From Thermoplasmata archaeon (lineage in GTDB: Archaea; Thermoplasmatota; E2; UBA9212), in NCBI GenBank assembly GCA_013329495.1, contig DUKC01000043.1:1-6751 (forward strand): DNA of 6,751 nt, given 5' to 3'. This document shows positions 1 through 5,554 of this stretch, in pieces. The position numbers were made by a program, and so were the translations under genes. The notes under the pieces were generated by a model. That model made no database searches, was not told the DNA's origin, and was given only the letters and a program-made list of their open reading frames with translations. Positions within the stretch are counted from its first letter, which is position 1; each line of letters starts with the position of its first letter.

Positions 1-896
1 ACATCAAAAGCAGGATTCAAGGCATGAACCCCCTGGGACATTATTCTTTTTCCACCTATTGTTAAAACCTCCTTTTCATTCCTTGTCTCTATTGGTATGT
101 CTTCCCCTTTCTCAACTTGTTTATCGATCGTGGTTGATGGGAAAGCGACATAAAAAGGAATCTTATTTTCTTTAGCAAGAACTGCCTTTTCATATGTTCC
201 TATCTTGTTCGCAACATCCCCATTTTTAGTAACCCTGTCCGCCCCAACCACAACAAAATCCACCAAACCTTTTTTCATCAAATAACCTGATGCAGAGTCA
301 ACTATCACTTTATGGTCTATTCCTTCCTGATACAACTCCCAAGAGGTTAAGGAACCTTGAAGTCTGGGTCTCGTTTCGCTGACCCAGACCATAAATTTCT
401 TTCCCTGGTCTTTCGCAACTCTAAGAGGTGCCAGAGCCGTTCCCCAATCCACTGTGGCCAGGGCACCAGCATTGCAATGGGTCAATGCTTTCGCTCCTCT
501 TTTAATCAGCTCTGCACCCACCTCTCCAATCCTATGGCATTGCTCAATCACCTGGTTGGCATAGCTGTTTGCCCCCTCCAGAAGATCTGAACCTTCATCA
601 ATGTTTTTCGACATAAACTCGATTGCATTGAAGAGATCTACGGCCGTTGGTCTTGTGCTTTTCAAGACAGCCGCACTTCTTTCTGGTTTTTCGGCTCCCA
701 TGACCATTCCGTAGGCCGCTGCAACTCCTATGGCTGGAGCACCTCTCACAACCATTTCTCTTATCGCAAAAGCAACTCCTTCCACATTTTTTGCTTCAAA
801 AATCTCAAACTTAAATGGCAACTTCCGTTGGTCAATGAGCTTTAACTTTTCATCTTCAAACCAAACAGAGCGGTACTGTATGCCTTCAACAAGCAT
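1..896 (-). CDS. mtnA: MtnA-family S-methyl-5-thioribose-1-phosphate isomerase, 3' end cut by window edge
   Basis: I translated the minus strand by hand: 298 complete codons are visible from an ATG at 896, with no internal stop, and the frame is still open at base 1. The family converts an aldose-1-phosphate (5-methylthioribose-1-P, or related ribose phosphates) to the ketose-1-phosphate in the cytoplasm. Seen: RGAPAIG at residues 51-57, STRPTAVDLF near 80-89, THCNAGALAT at 139-148 with the expected catalytic Cys141, ETRPRLQG at 174-181, and VVGADRVTKNGDVANKIGTY at 216-235 with the expected catalytic Asp220. These fit MtnA better than the shorter ribose-1,5-bisphosphate isomerase or eIF2B-alpha relatives, though a ribose-phosphate role is not excluded. 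The visible end, HALNPAFD, leaves roughly 40-60 residues outside the window. An AGGA stretch lies 9 bases before the ATG. The frame stays open upstream for 22 codons to the udp stop; a TTG at 905 is the only alternative start I saw. Confidence 0.88.
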   Translation of the reverse strand, partial: MLVEGIQYRSVWFEDEKLKLIDQRKLPFKFEIFEAKNVEGVAFAIREMVVRGAPAIGVAAAYGMVMGAEKPERSAAVLKSTRPTAVDLFNAIEFMSKNIDEGSDLLEGANSYANQVIEQCHRIGEVGAELIKRGAKALTHCNAGALATVDWGTALAPLRVAKDQGKKFMVWVSETRPRLQGSLTSWELYQEGIDHKVIVDSASGYLMKKGLVDFVVVGADRVTKNGDVANKIGTYEKAVLAKENKIPFYVAFPSTTIDKQVEKGEDIPIETRNEKEVLTIGGKRIMSQGVHALNPAFD

Positions 897-962
897 TTTT
901 TTCAATCCTGCCTTGAGTTTATCATTTGATTGTCTGGAGAGCTTTTTAGGAGAGGCCTGTTT

Positions 963-1718
963 CTAGAGGTGCTTTACAGAATTAACCGCCACCTTTATTG
1001 CGTTGGTTATCGACTGCTCAGCCAGATCTTCAGCCTTCTTTTCTCCGGTAAAGTAATCCATTCCTCCTATCGCATTCACTACACCTAAGACACAACCTCC
1101 CTCTAGCTTGTTTAATCGAGTCAGAGTAAATATCGTCGATGCTTCCATTTCTAAAGCCAGCACGTTCAACTCTTCGTAATGAGCCGCAAGATTTCTTCCT
1201 TTTATCCGCTCAGCATAGAAGGCGTCTCCACTCCTAACTGTTCCCACGTGATAGGGCATTTTTAGTTCCTCAGCAGATTTTATCAACGCATTTGTAACTC
1301 TATTTGAAGCGACGGCGGGATACCCCTGCTCAACATAATCCAAGGAAGTTCCGTCCGATCTTACTGCCGAATCAGCAATTATTACCTCTCCCAATCTTAT
1401 GTCGGGCTGGATTGCACCTGTGCTTCCCACCCTTATAAAAACCTTCACTCCAACCTGAGATAGCTCCTCGACCGCGATCGCTGTGGAAGGGCATCCTATT
1501 CCCGTTGAAGTCACGGAGACCTTCTTTCCATGAGCCCTGCCCGTATATGTCAAATACTCTCTGTTGTAGACTACCTGTTTCGCCTCGTCAAAGTTCGCAG
1601 CTATCTTTTTTACTCTGCCAGGATCACCCGGCAAAAACACAATTTCTCCTACCTGACCACTTTTTAATTGGGTATGCGGTTGCAATCCTTTATAATGTTC
1701 GATTTTCATTTTCCTCAT
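963..1718 (-). CDS. udp: Uridine phosphorylase (NP-I family nucleoside phosphorylase)
   Basis: A complete 251-residue protein, the usual size for hexameric NP-I uridine phosphorylases (E. coli Udp is about 253). It phosphorolyses uridine to uracil and ribose-1-phosphate in the cytoplasm. Seen in order: LPGDPGRV near residues 29-36 (phosphate-binding loop), NREYLTYTG, TSTGIGCPSTAIAVEEL (phosphate/ribose site), RVGSTGAIQPDIRLGEVIIA, SDGTSLDYV, and LALEMEASTIF near the C-terminus, where the MEAS stretch contacts ribose. Two starts are possible: the ATG at 1718 (MRKMKIEHYKG) or the ATG at 1709 (MKIEHYKG). A TATA-like box at 1738-1745 would place transcription start close to the first. The downstream mtnA homologue is 66 bases away and co-directional, so a two-gene salvage operon is likely. 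Exact base specificity (uridine, thymidine, methylthioinosine) cannot be read from sequence alone. Confidence 0.92.
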   Translation of the reverse strand: MRKMKIEHYKGLQPHTQLKSGQVGEIVFLPGDPGRVKKIAANFDEAKQVVYNREYLTYTGRAHGKKVSVTSTGIGCPSTAIAVEELSQVGVKVFIRVGSTGAIQPDIRLGEVIIADSAVRSDGTSLDYVEQGYPAVASNRVTNALIKSAEELKMPYHVGTVRSGDAFYAERIKGRNLAAHYEELNVLALEMEASTIFTLTRLNKLEGGCVLGVVNAIGGMDYFTGEKKAEDLAEQSITNAIKVAVNSVKHL

Positions 1719-1737
1719 TCTTGCGAATCGATTGGGC

Positions 1738-1745
1738 TAATTTAA
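1738..1745 (-). promoter_or_regulatory. TATA-like box for udp-mtnA
   Basis: On the minus strand this reads TTAAATTA, preceded by a purine-rich stretch (AAAAAAGAAAAGG) that fits an archaeal BRE. Its centre is 22-25 bases from the first ATG at 1718, so the transcript would be leaderless or nearly so, or would have a short leader before the second ATG at 1709. The position is inferred from archaeal promoter spacing, not from mapped transcripts. Confidence 0.5.
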
Positions 1746-1782
1746 CCTTTTCTTTTTTATGCCACTCTCTAAAAACCAATGC

Positions 1783-1791
1783 TTTTTAATA
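1783..1791 (+). promoter_or_regulatory. TATA-like box for the NifX-like gene
   Basis: The sequence TTTTTAATA lies about 26 bases upstream of base 1814. This puts the predicted transcript start right at the Shine-Dalgarno sequence, giving a short leader of about 16 bases. It is the plus-strand partner of the divergent udp promoter in the 111-base intergenic region 1719-1829. No clear palindromic operator is visible between the two. Confidence 0.45.
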
Positions 1792-1813
1792 GTACTGCGA
1801 CTAAAACAATACC

Positions 1814-1820
1814 GAGGTGA
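1814..1820 (+). promoter_or_regulatory. Ribosome binding site of the NifX-like gene
   Basis: GAGGTGA is a near-perfect anti-16S match with a 9-base spacer to the ATG at 1830. It fixes that start and therefore the presence of the N-terminal hydrophobic segment. It is the clearest Shine-Dalgarno sequence in the window. Confidence 0.8.
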
Positions 1821-1829
1821 AACGTAAAA

Positions 1830-2378
1830 ATGCCAAATAAGGCAAACTTAGTCGTAAAACTTGTGGTACCAGCATTGGTGATCTTCTTAATTGCTACCAG
1901 CTTTGCTTCAGCTGGGTCGAGCGTATCTTTTGTCGAAAGTGCGCAACCAAGGCAAAGAACAAGAGTCGGAGATATAGCGATAGCTGCGACTGGCAAGAGC
2001 TATAGGAGCAAGGTGGACGACACGTTTGCGAAGTGCGAATACTTTATCATCGGTGATCCAGTTACCAAGAAGTTTAAGGTAGTGAGAAGTCCTTATGCAG
2101 ATGCAGCTGCCGGGGGAGGCGTTTCTGTTGTGGAAATGATGGCAAAACGCGGCGTTAGGACAGTGATTGTAGGTGACATTGGACCAAACGCGCACCGATC
2201 ACTTTCTCACGAGGGTATAAAAGTGCTCGATGGGAAAGGCGAAACAGTTCGAAGTGCGATAGAAAAATACAATGCCGGTGAACTCTATCCAATTCATCAT
2301 CCAAGGCATCCTAGAGAATGGCCCCACAGAAGAGGACCAGCAGATGAATCTTACCCAAATTCTTACCCATGCTGTTAA
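1830..2378 (+). CDS. Exported or membrane-anchored NifX/NafY-like (Nitro_FeMo-Co domain) protein with His-rich tail
   Basis: The 182-residue protein has three parts. Residues 1-8 are polar with two lysines, and residues 8-28 form a hydrophobic segment ending ASA (26-28), which looks like a signal peptide or membrane anchor. Residues about 48-150 match the dinitrogenase iron-molybdenum cofactor biosynthesis fold (NifX/NafY/NifB C-terminal type): DIAIAATGKSYRSKVDDTFA, then CEYFIIGDPVTKKFKVV, AAAGGGVSVVEMMAKRGV, and TVIVGDIGPNAHRSLSHEGI. A tail from 153 on is rich in His, Pro and Arg (His156, 157, 160, 166) and ends Cys-Cys. Cytoplasmic family members bind metal-cofactor precursors; the function of an exported one is unknown to me. 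The tail could bind metal, which is inference. The gene has its own promoter, a strong ribosome site and a T8 terminator, so it is probably monocistronic. No nif genes are nearby, and a nitrogenase role is not implied. Confidence 0.8.
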   Translation: MPNKANLVVKLVVPALVIFLIATSFASAGSSVSFVESAQPRQRTRVGDIAIAATGKSYRSKVDDTFAKCEYFIIGDPVTKKFKVVRSPYADAAAGGGVSVVEMMAKRGVRTVIVGDIGPNAHRSLSHEGIKVLDGKGETVRSAIEKYNAGELYPIHHPRHPREWPHRRGPADESYPNSYPCC

Positions 2379-2383
2379 GTAAA

Positions 2384-2448
2384 GCCTCCCAGGCAGGGAA
2401 GGTTTTAGGGGGCCCAACTCCCATAGATCTTTAACAAATCTTTTTTTT
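2384..2448 (+). terminator. Probable terminator after the NifX-like gene
   Basis: A run of eight T residues (2441-2448) lies 63 bases after the stop codon, in a form typical of archaeal oligo-T termination. A small self-complementary element, GCCTCCCAGGC (2384-2394), lies just after the stop, but its stem is only four pairs, so the T-run is the main evidence. Confidence 0.5.
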
Positions 2449-2633
2449 GAATCCTAAGCACCAGGTAGGTAAGGCACTGTCAGACCATTCCCTCTCTCAG
2501 CTCACCAGTCAAAAAAGAGGATTGCAATTGTGCCCCTACCCCCAATTTAAGCTGGTTTAATACTAACGAGCATCCAACTGCAAAGTCAGCAAGGACCAGG
2601 ATGTTTTCACGTCTTGACTAAGTAGGCTTAAGC
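2449..2633 (+). other. Non-coding stretch upstream of glpF
   Basis: This is most of the 289-base gap between the NifX-like stop and the aquaporin start. I see no convincing ORF, tRNA or snoRNA-like box pair. It holds a second TATA-like site, TTTAATACT (2556-2564), whose last eight bases recur in the proximal glpF box at 2640-2647. An 8-base palindrome, GCTTAAGC (2626-2633), abuts the proximal box. The rest of the glpF 5' region may serve regulation, but no known operator was recognised. Confidence 0.4.
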
Positions 2634-2645
2634 AAAATATTAATA
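2634..2645 (+). promoter_or_regulatory. Promoter (BRE/TATA) of the glpF-glpK operon
   Basis: AAAATATTAATA is centred about 27 bases before the aquaporin ATG at 2668, which is the spacing expected for a leaderless archaeal transcript. No Shine-Dalgarno sequence precedes that ATG, in agreement. The palindrome GCTTAAGC directly upstream overlaps where TFB would bind and could be a regulator site. That role is inferred. Confidence 0.6.
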
Positions 2646-2667
2646 CTTTTCATGCATACTTAAAATT

Positions 2668-3402
2668 ATGGTAGCTGAGATTGGACTTTATCTAGCTGAG
2701 TTTTTGGGGACGATGATTTTGGTGCTCCTAGGAAACGGCGTGGTTGCCAATGTTCTCTTGAAAAAAACAAAAGGTCACGGCAGTGGATGGATAGCAATTA
2801 CCACAGGTTGGGGCCTTGCTGTAGCCTTGGGAGTTTACACGGTTGGCTGGGTGAGTGGCGGTCACATAAATCCTGCTGTAACAATTGGTCTAGCGGCAGT
2901 GGGAGAATTTGAGTGGCATCTTGTTCCGGGATACGTTGCTTTTCAAATTTTGGGAGGCTTTGCCGGTGCTGTGCTGGTGTATCTAGCATACATGGATCAT
3001 TTTGCTCAAACGGATGATCCGGCAACCAAAAGAGCCGTGTTCTCAACTGGTCCCGAAATCAGAAACTTTGCAAAGAATTTTGTTACCGAAGTGATAGGCA
3101 CTGCGATGCTTGTGATGGGTGTACTGGGGGTGCTAAACGAGAACAATCAGATAGGTGCTCTTGGTGCGCTTATAGTTGGCTTTATAGTTTGGGCAATTGG
3201 CCTAGGTCTCGGAGGGCCCACTGGGTTTGCCATCAATCCCGCCAGAGATCTTGGGCCAAGAATCGCTCATGCCCTGCTTCCAATACCAGGCAAGGGAGAC
3301 TCTGACTGGAGTTATGGATTGGTTGTTCCCATATTCGGACCGATAGTAGGGGGAGTGATCGGAGCGGCGGTATACCACAGCTTCCTTCTAACCTTCATCT
3401 AA
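2668..3402 (+). CDS. glpF: Glycerol uptake facilitator (aquaglyceroporin, MIP family)
   Basis: A 244-residue membrane channel for passive glycerol entry. Both half-helix signatures are present: GGHINPAVT (NPA at 68-70) and GFAINPARDLGPR (NPARD at 190-194). The Asp after NPAR is typical of glycerol-conducting rather than water-only members. Aligned by eye to E. coli GlpF, the selectivity filter Trp48, Phe200 and Arg206 corresponds to Trp48, Phe187 and Arg193 here, so glycerol conduction is well supported. About six hydrophobic segments are visible (near 5-30, 41-63, 84-108, 135-157, 161-182 and 216-243). The protein is slightly shorter than E. coli GlpF (about 281), mainly in loops. The start lacks a ribosome site but sits 27 bases after a TATA-like box. 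glpK follows after 29 bases, so this is the first gene of a glycerol operon. Confidence 0.93.
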   Translation: MVAEIGLYLAEFLGTMILVLLGNGVVANVLLKKTKGHGSGWIAITTGWGLAVALGVYTVGWVSGGHINPAVTIGLAAVGEFEWHLVPGYVAFQILGGFAGAVLVYLAYMDHFAQTDDPATKRAVFSTGPEIRNFAKNFVTEVIGTAMLVMGVLGVLNENNQIGALGALIVGFIVWAIGLGLGGPTGFAINPARDLGPRIAHALLPIPGKGDSDWSYGLVVPIFGPIVGGVIGAAVYHSFLLTFI

Positions 3403-3408
3403 TCTAAA

Positions 3409-3435
3409 ATGAAATACATCTCGTTGTCAAGATGA
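3409..3435 (+). CDS. Possible 8-codon leader peptide coupled to glpK
   Basis: Inside the 29-base glpF-glpK spacer, an ATG opens the frame MKYISLSR. Its TGA stop (3433-3435) overlaps the glpK start as ATGA. No Shine-Dalgarno sequence precedes either start, so termination-reinitiation coupling could help translate glpK. An ORF this short can arise by chance, and no conservation can be judged from one sequence. Confidence 0.15.
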   Translation: MKYISLSR

Positions 3436-4949
3436 AAGAAAGGTACATAGCATCCATAGATCAGGGGACTACAGGCACCAGGTTTATGGTATTTAATAAG
3501 AAAGGGGAAGAGATCTCTTCAGCATACGAGGAGCATGAACAGATTTATCCCAAACCCGGATGGGTTGAACATAATCCGTTAGAGATCTGGGAAAATACCA
3601 AGAGAGTAATAAGAAAGGCAATCGAGAAGAAAGATCTTGATCCCAAGAAGATTGAAGGCATTGGGGTGACAAACCAGCGTGAAACAACTCTTTTATGGGA
3701 TCCCCAGACTGGTAAGCCCTTGTGCAACGCTCTTGTGTGGCAGTGCACTCGCACCAGAGACATCTGCCAAGCGCTGATCGATCGAGGTCTTGACGAACTA
3801 GTTAAAAAGCAGACAGGTCTCTTGGTAAACACCTATTTTTCTGCTCCAAAGATAAAGTGGATATTGGATAATATCCCCACGGCCCGAGAAAAAGTCGAAA
3901 GAGGGAAAGCAATTTTTGGCAACATGGACACTTGGTTAATCTGGAAGCTTACCGGCGGGGTCAATGGCGGCAAGCATGTTACAGATTACACAAATGCATC
4001 TAGAACGATGCTAATGAATCTAAAAAGATTGGAATGGGATAATGAAATTTTGGAAGAATTAAACATCCCCAGAGAACTGTTGCCTTCTCTTAGGCCATCG
4101 AGCGACAAATCTATCTATGGATACACAAAGAAGGACGGTCCTTTAGGTGCCGAAATTCCAATATGTGGCGATCTGGGTGATCAGCAGGCTGCCTTGTTCG
4201 GCCAGAACTGTTGCCAACCTGGAGAGGCCAAAAACACCTATGGTACGGGTTGTTTTGTGTTGTTGAACACGGGAGCTAAGCTGTTTATCTCAAAGTCTGG
4301 GTTGCTTACAACCGTTGCCTATAGTCTCGAAGAAGGAAAGGCTACCTATGCTTTGGAGGGCTCTATTGCTGTCACCGGAGCTGCAATTCAATGGTTAAGA
4401 GACAACCTGGGATTGATAAAAGAGGCATCCGAAACCGAAGAGATCGCAGGTTCAGTCCCAGACTCTGGAGGAGTATACTTTGTCCCAGCCTTTTCAGGGC
4501 TTTTTGCACCCTATTGGGACATGTATGCGCGTGGTGCAATTGTCGGCCTCACCAGGTTTATTCGGAAAGAACACCTGGTTCGTGCCACGCTCGAATCCAT
4601 CTGCTATCAGACTAGAGATGTTGCTGAGGCAATGATTGCAGACAGTGGCGTTGAGTTAAAGTCGCTGAAGGTTGATGGGGGGGCAGCAAAAAACAATTTC
4701 TTGATGCAACTCCAGGCCGATATCCTAGGTGTTCCCTGCATAAGACCTGCTTTTATAGAAACGACTGCACTAGGGGCAACATATTGCGCTGGACTCGCAA
4801 TAGGTTTCTGGGAGAACCTTGAAGAACTGAGAAAAAGTTGGAAGATAGAAAGGGTATTTGAGCCTAAATGGGATAAAGACAAGAGAGAGAAAGAGTATAA
4901 AGGGTGGAAGAAGGCGATAGGATGTACTAAGAATTGGGTCGACAGGTGA
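3432..4949 (+). CDS. glpK: Glycerol kinase
   Basis: A full-length FGGY-family kinase of 505 residues (E. coli GlpK is 502) that converts glycerol and ATP to sn-glycerol-3-phosphate in the cytoplasm. Seen: the first phosphate loop DQGTTGTR (10-17), [13 protein letters not shown] (78-90) containing the glycerol-binding Arg83-Glu84 pair, [24 protein letters not shown] with Tyr135, [28 protein letters not shown] with Asp250-Gln251 (E. coli Asp245-Gln246), NTYGTGCF with the second phosphate loop near 270-274, [16 protein letters not shown], and the adenosine-site motif [16 protein letters not shown] (415-430). All key residues are in place, so it should be active. The start is the ATG at 3432. No clear ribosome site precedes it, consistent with coupling to the upstream gene or to a mini-ORF. 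Its stop overlaps the next start as TGATG. Confidence 0.96.
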   Translation: MKERYIASIDQGTTGTRFMVFNKKGEEISSAYEEHEQIYPKPGWVEHNPLEIWENTKRVIRKAIEKKDLDPKKIEGIGVTNQRETTLLWDPQTGKPLCNALVWQCTRTRDICQALIDRGLDELVKKQTGLLVNTYFSAPKIKWILDNIPTAREKVERGKAIFGNMDTWLIWKLTGGVNGGKHVTDYTNASRTMLMNLKRLEWDNEILEELNIPRELLPSLRPSSDKSIYGYTKKDGPLGAEIPICGDLGDQQAALFGQNCCQPGEAKNTYGTGCFVLLNTGAKLFISKSGLLTTVAYSLEEGKATYALEGSIAVTGAAIQWLRDNLGLIKEASETEEIAGSVPDSGGVYFVPAFSGLFAPYWDMYARGAIVGLTRFIRKEHLVRATLESICYQTRDVAEAMIADSGVELKSLKVDGGAAKNNFLMQLQADILGVPCIRPAFIETTALGATYCAGLAIGFWENLEELRKSWKIERVFEPKWDKDKREKEYKGWKKAIGCTKNWVDR

Positions 4950-5464
4950 TGAGGATGAAGGCAGACGTTGTAGTGATTGGTGCAGGCATCGTCTGCCCGC
5001 ATCACAGGGCTTTGTATGGAATCCAAAACTGCTTTGATATGGCTTTGAAGGGCGGCATTTTGGATGGCGGAGAAGCATTGATAACAGCTCCGCTCGATGG
5101 AAGACCGGATTTACCCGAGGAAGTCAGGGGAATCGCTCCTGACATTAAATCAAAAAGACTCTTCTATGACAACCTGGTAAGGATGAGCGATTGGCCTCTT
5201 GAAAGGGCTACGAAGTTTATTGATGAGAACTTCGAGCTTTATCTGTGGAAAACAGACAGGGTGCTTAAACTGTTAAAAGAAAACAGGACAAAGCTTTACT
5301 TTTACTGTGAGCTTGAAGCAGAAAAACTTGAGAGAGCCGGACTGTCGAAAGCCGAAAGTTTGCAGGACTGGATAGATGAAAGGATAGAAAGGAGTGATGG
5401 CTTATTCACGGTAATTGATGATGGAAACAAGATAGCGGTTCTCGGTGAGGATGAAGGCGCATAA
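4949..5464 (+). CDS. LarA/DUF2088-like C-terminal domain ORF, possibly a truncated or chimeric gene
   Basis: The 171-residue ORF starts at the ATG overlapping the glpK stop (TGATG); an in-frame ATG at 4955 is an alternative. Residues 1-14, [14 protein letters not shown], look like the FAD-binding start of glycerol-3-phosphate dehydrogenase, the usual next gene. From about 15 on there is no dehydrogenase sequence. Instead LYGIQNCFDMALKGGILDGG (22-41), ITAPLDGRPDLP (45-56), WPLERATKFIDENFELYLWK (82-101) and AGLSKAESLQDWID with FTVIDDG near the end resemble the C-terminal third of LarA-type racemases. In that reading, ADVVVIG could also be the first strand of that domain. The N-terminal part with the nickel-ligand histidines and the cofactor lysine is absent. 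The expected Gln/Lys pair of the YQAxK motif also seems replaced (YGIQN), so racemase activity is doubtful. The family call is by recall, without a search. The frame is intact. It may be a stand-alone domain, a deletion remnant or a misassembly. Confidence 0.5.
   Translation: MRMKADVVVIGAGIVCPHHRALYGIQNCFDMALKGGILDGGEALITAPLDGRPDLPEEVRGIAPDIKSKRLFYDNLVRMSDWPLERATKFIDENFELYLWKTDRVLKLLKENRTKLYFYCELEAEKLERAGLSKAESLQDWIDERIERSDGLFTVIDDGNKIAVLGEDEGA
4950..4962 (+). repeat. 13-base direct repeat, copy 1
   Basis: TGAGGATGAAGGC lies at the start of the LarA-like ORF and recurs exactly at 5446-5458, near its end. Here it is read ATG-AGG-ATG-AAG-GC, while the second copy is read in another frame as GAG-GAT-GAA-GGC. 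Confidence 0.75.
5446..5458 (+). repeat. 13-base direct repeat, copy 2
   Basis: An exact copy of 4950-4962, spaced 496 bases from it, 4 bases before the stop codon of the LarA-like ORF. Together the copies bracket that ORF. It is GA-rich and contains ribosome-site-like sequence (GAGG, GAAGG), so shared use as translation-start sequence could explain the match. Confidence 0.75.
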
Positions 5465-5554
5465 ATGCAAGGTCATGCCTTCCCATTTCCTTCTACAAAT
5501 GGCCTATTGGCCGATGAGCTTTTTCACCCGGATGAAAACGATGAACAAAATTAG
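5465..5554 (+). CDS. Small ORF of 29 codons, function unknown
   Basis: The ATG directly follows the TAA of the LarA-like ORF (TAAATG) and is in the same frame. GAAGG lies 7 bases upstream as a plausible ribosome site. The peptide is acidic at its end and includes the stretch GHAFPFPSTNGLLADELF. It overlaps the start of the next gene by 14 bases. I recognise no family. It could be a real small protein, the C-terminal remnant of a deleted gene, or chance. Confidence 0.22.
   Translation: MQGHAFPFPSTNGLLADELFHPDENDEQN

Noticed and set aside
357..966. Plus-strand ORFs at 357-590 and 730-966
   Set aside because: They lie antisense to the mtnA homologue, whose protein shows conserved motifs across the same bases; the plus-strand translations show nothing recognisable.
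1505..2417. ORFs at 1505-1789 (+), 1769-1996 (-), 1908-2195 (-) and 2199-2417 (-)
   Set aside because: They overlap udp or the NifX-like gene on the other strand, lack ribosome sites that I can see, and have compositions typical of shadow frames.
2480..2530. C/D-box-like RNA on the minus strand (GGTGAGCTGA ... CTGA)
   Set aside because: The C-box match is poor and no proper C'/D' pair or kink-turn stem could be drawn.
5445..5540. GTG start at 5445 giving a 382-residue UPF0282 protein
   Set aside because: The extra 32 residues do not resemble the family, overlap the LarA-like ORF, and a better start with GGATGA lies at 5541.
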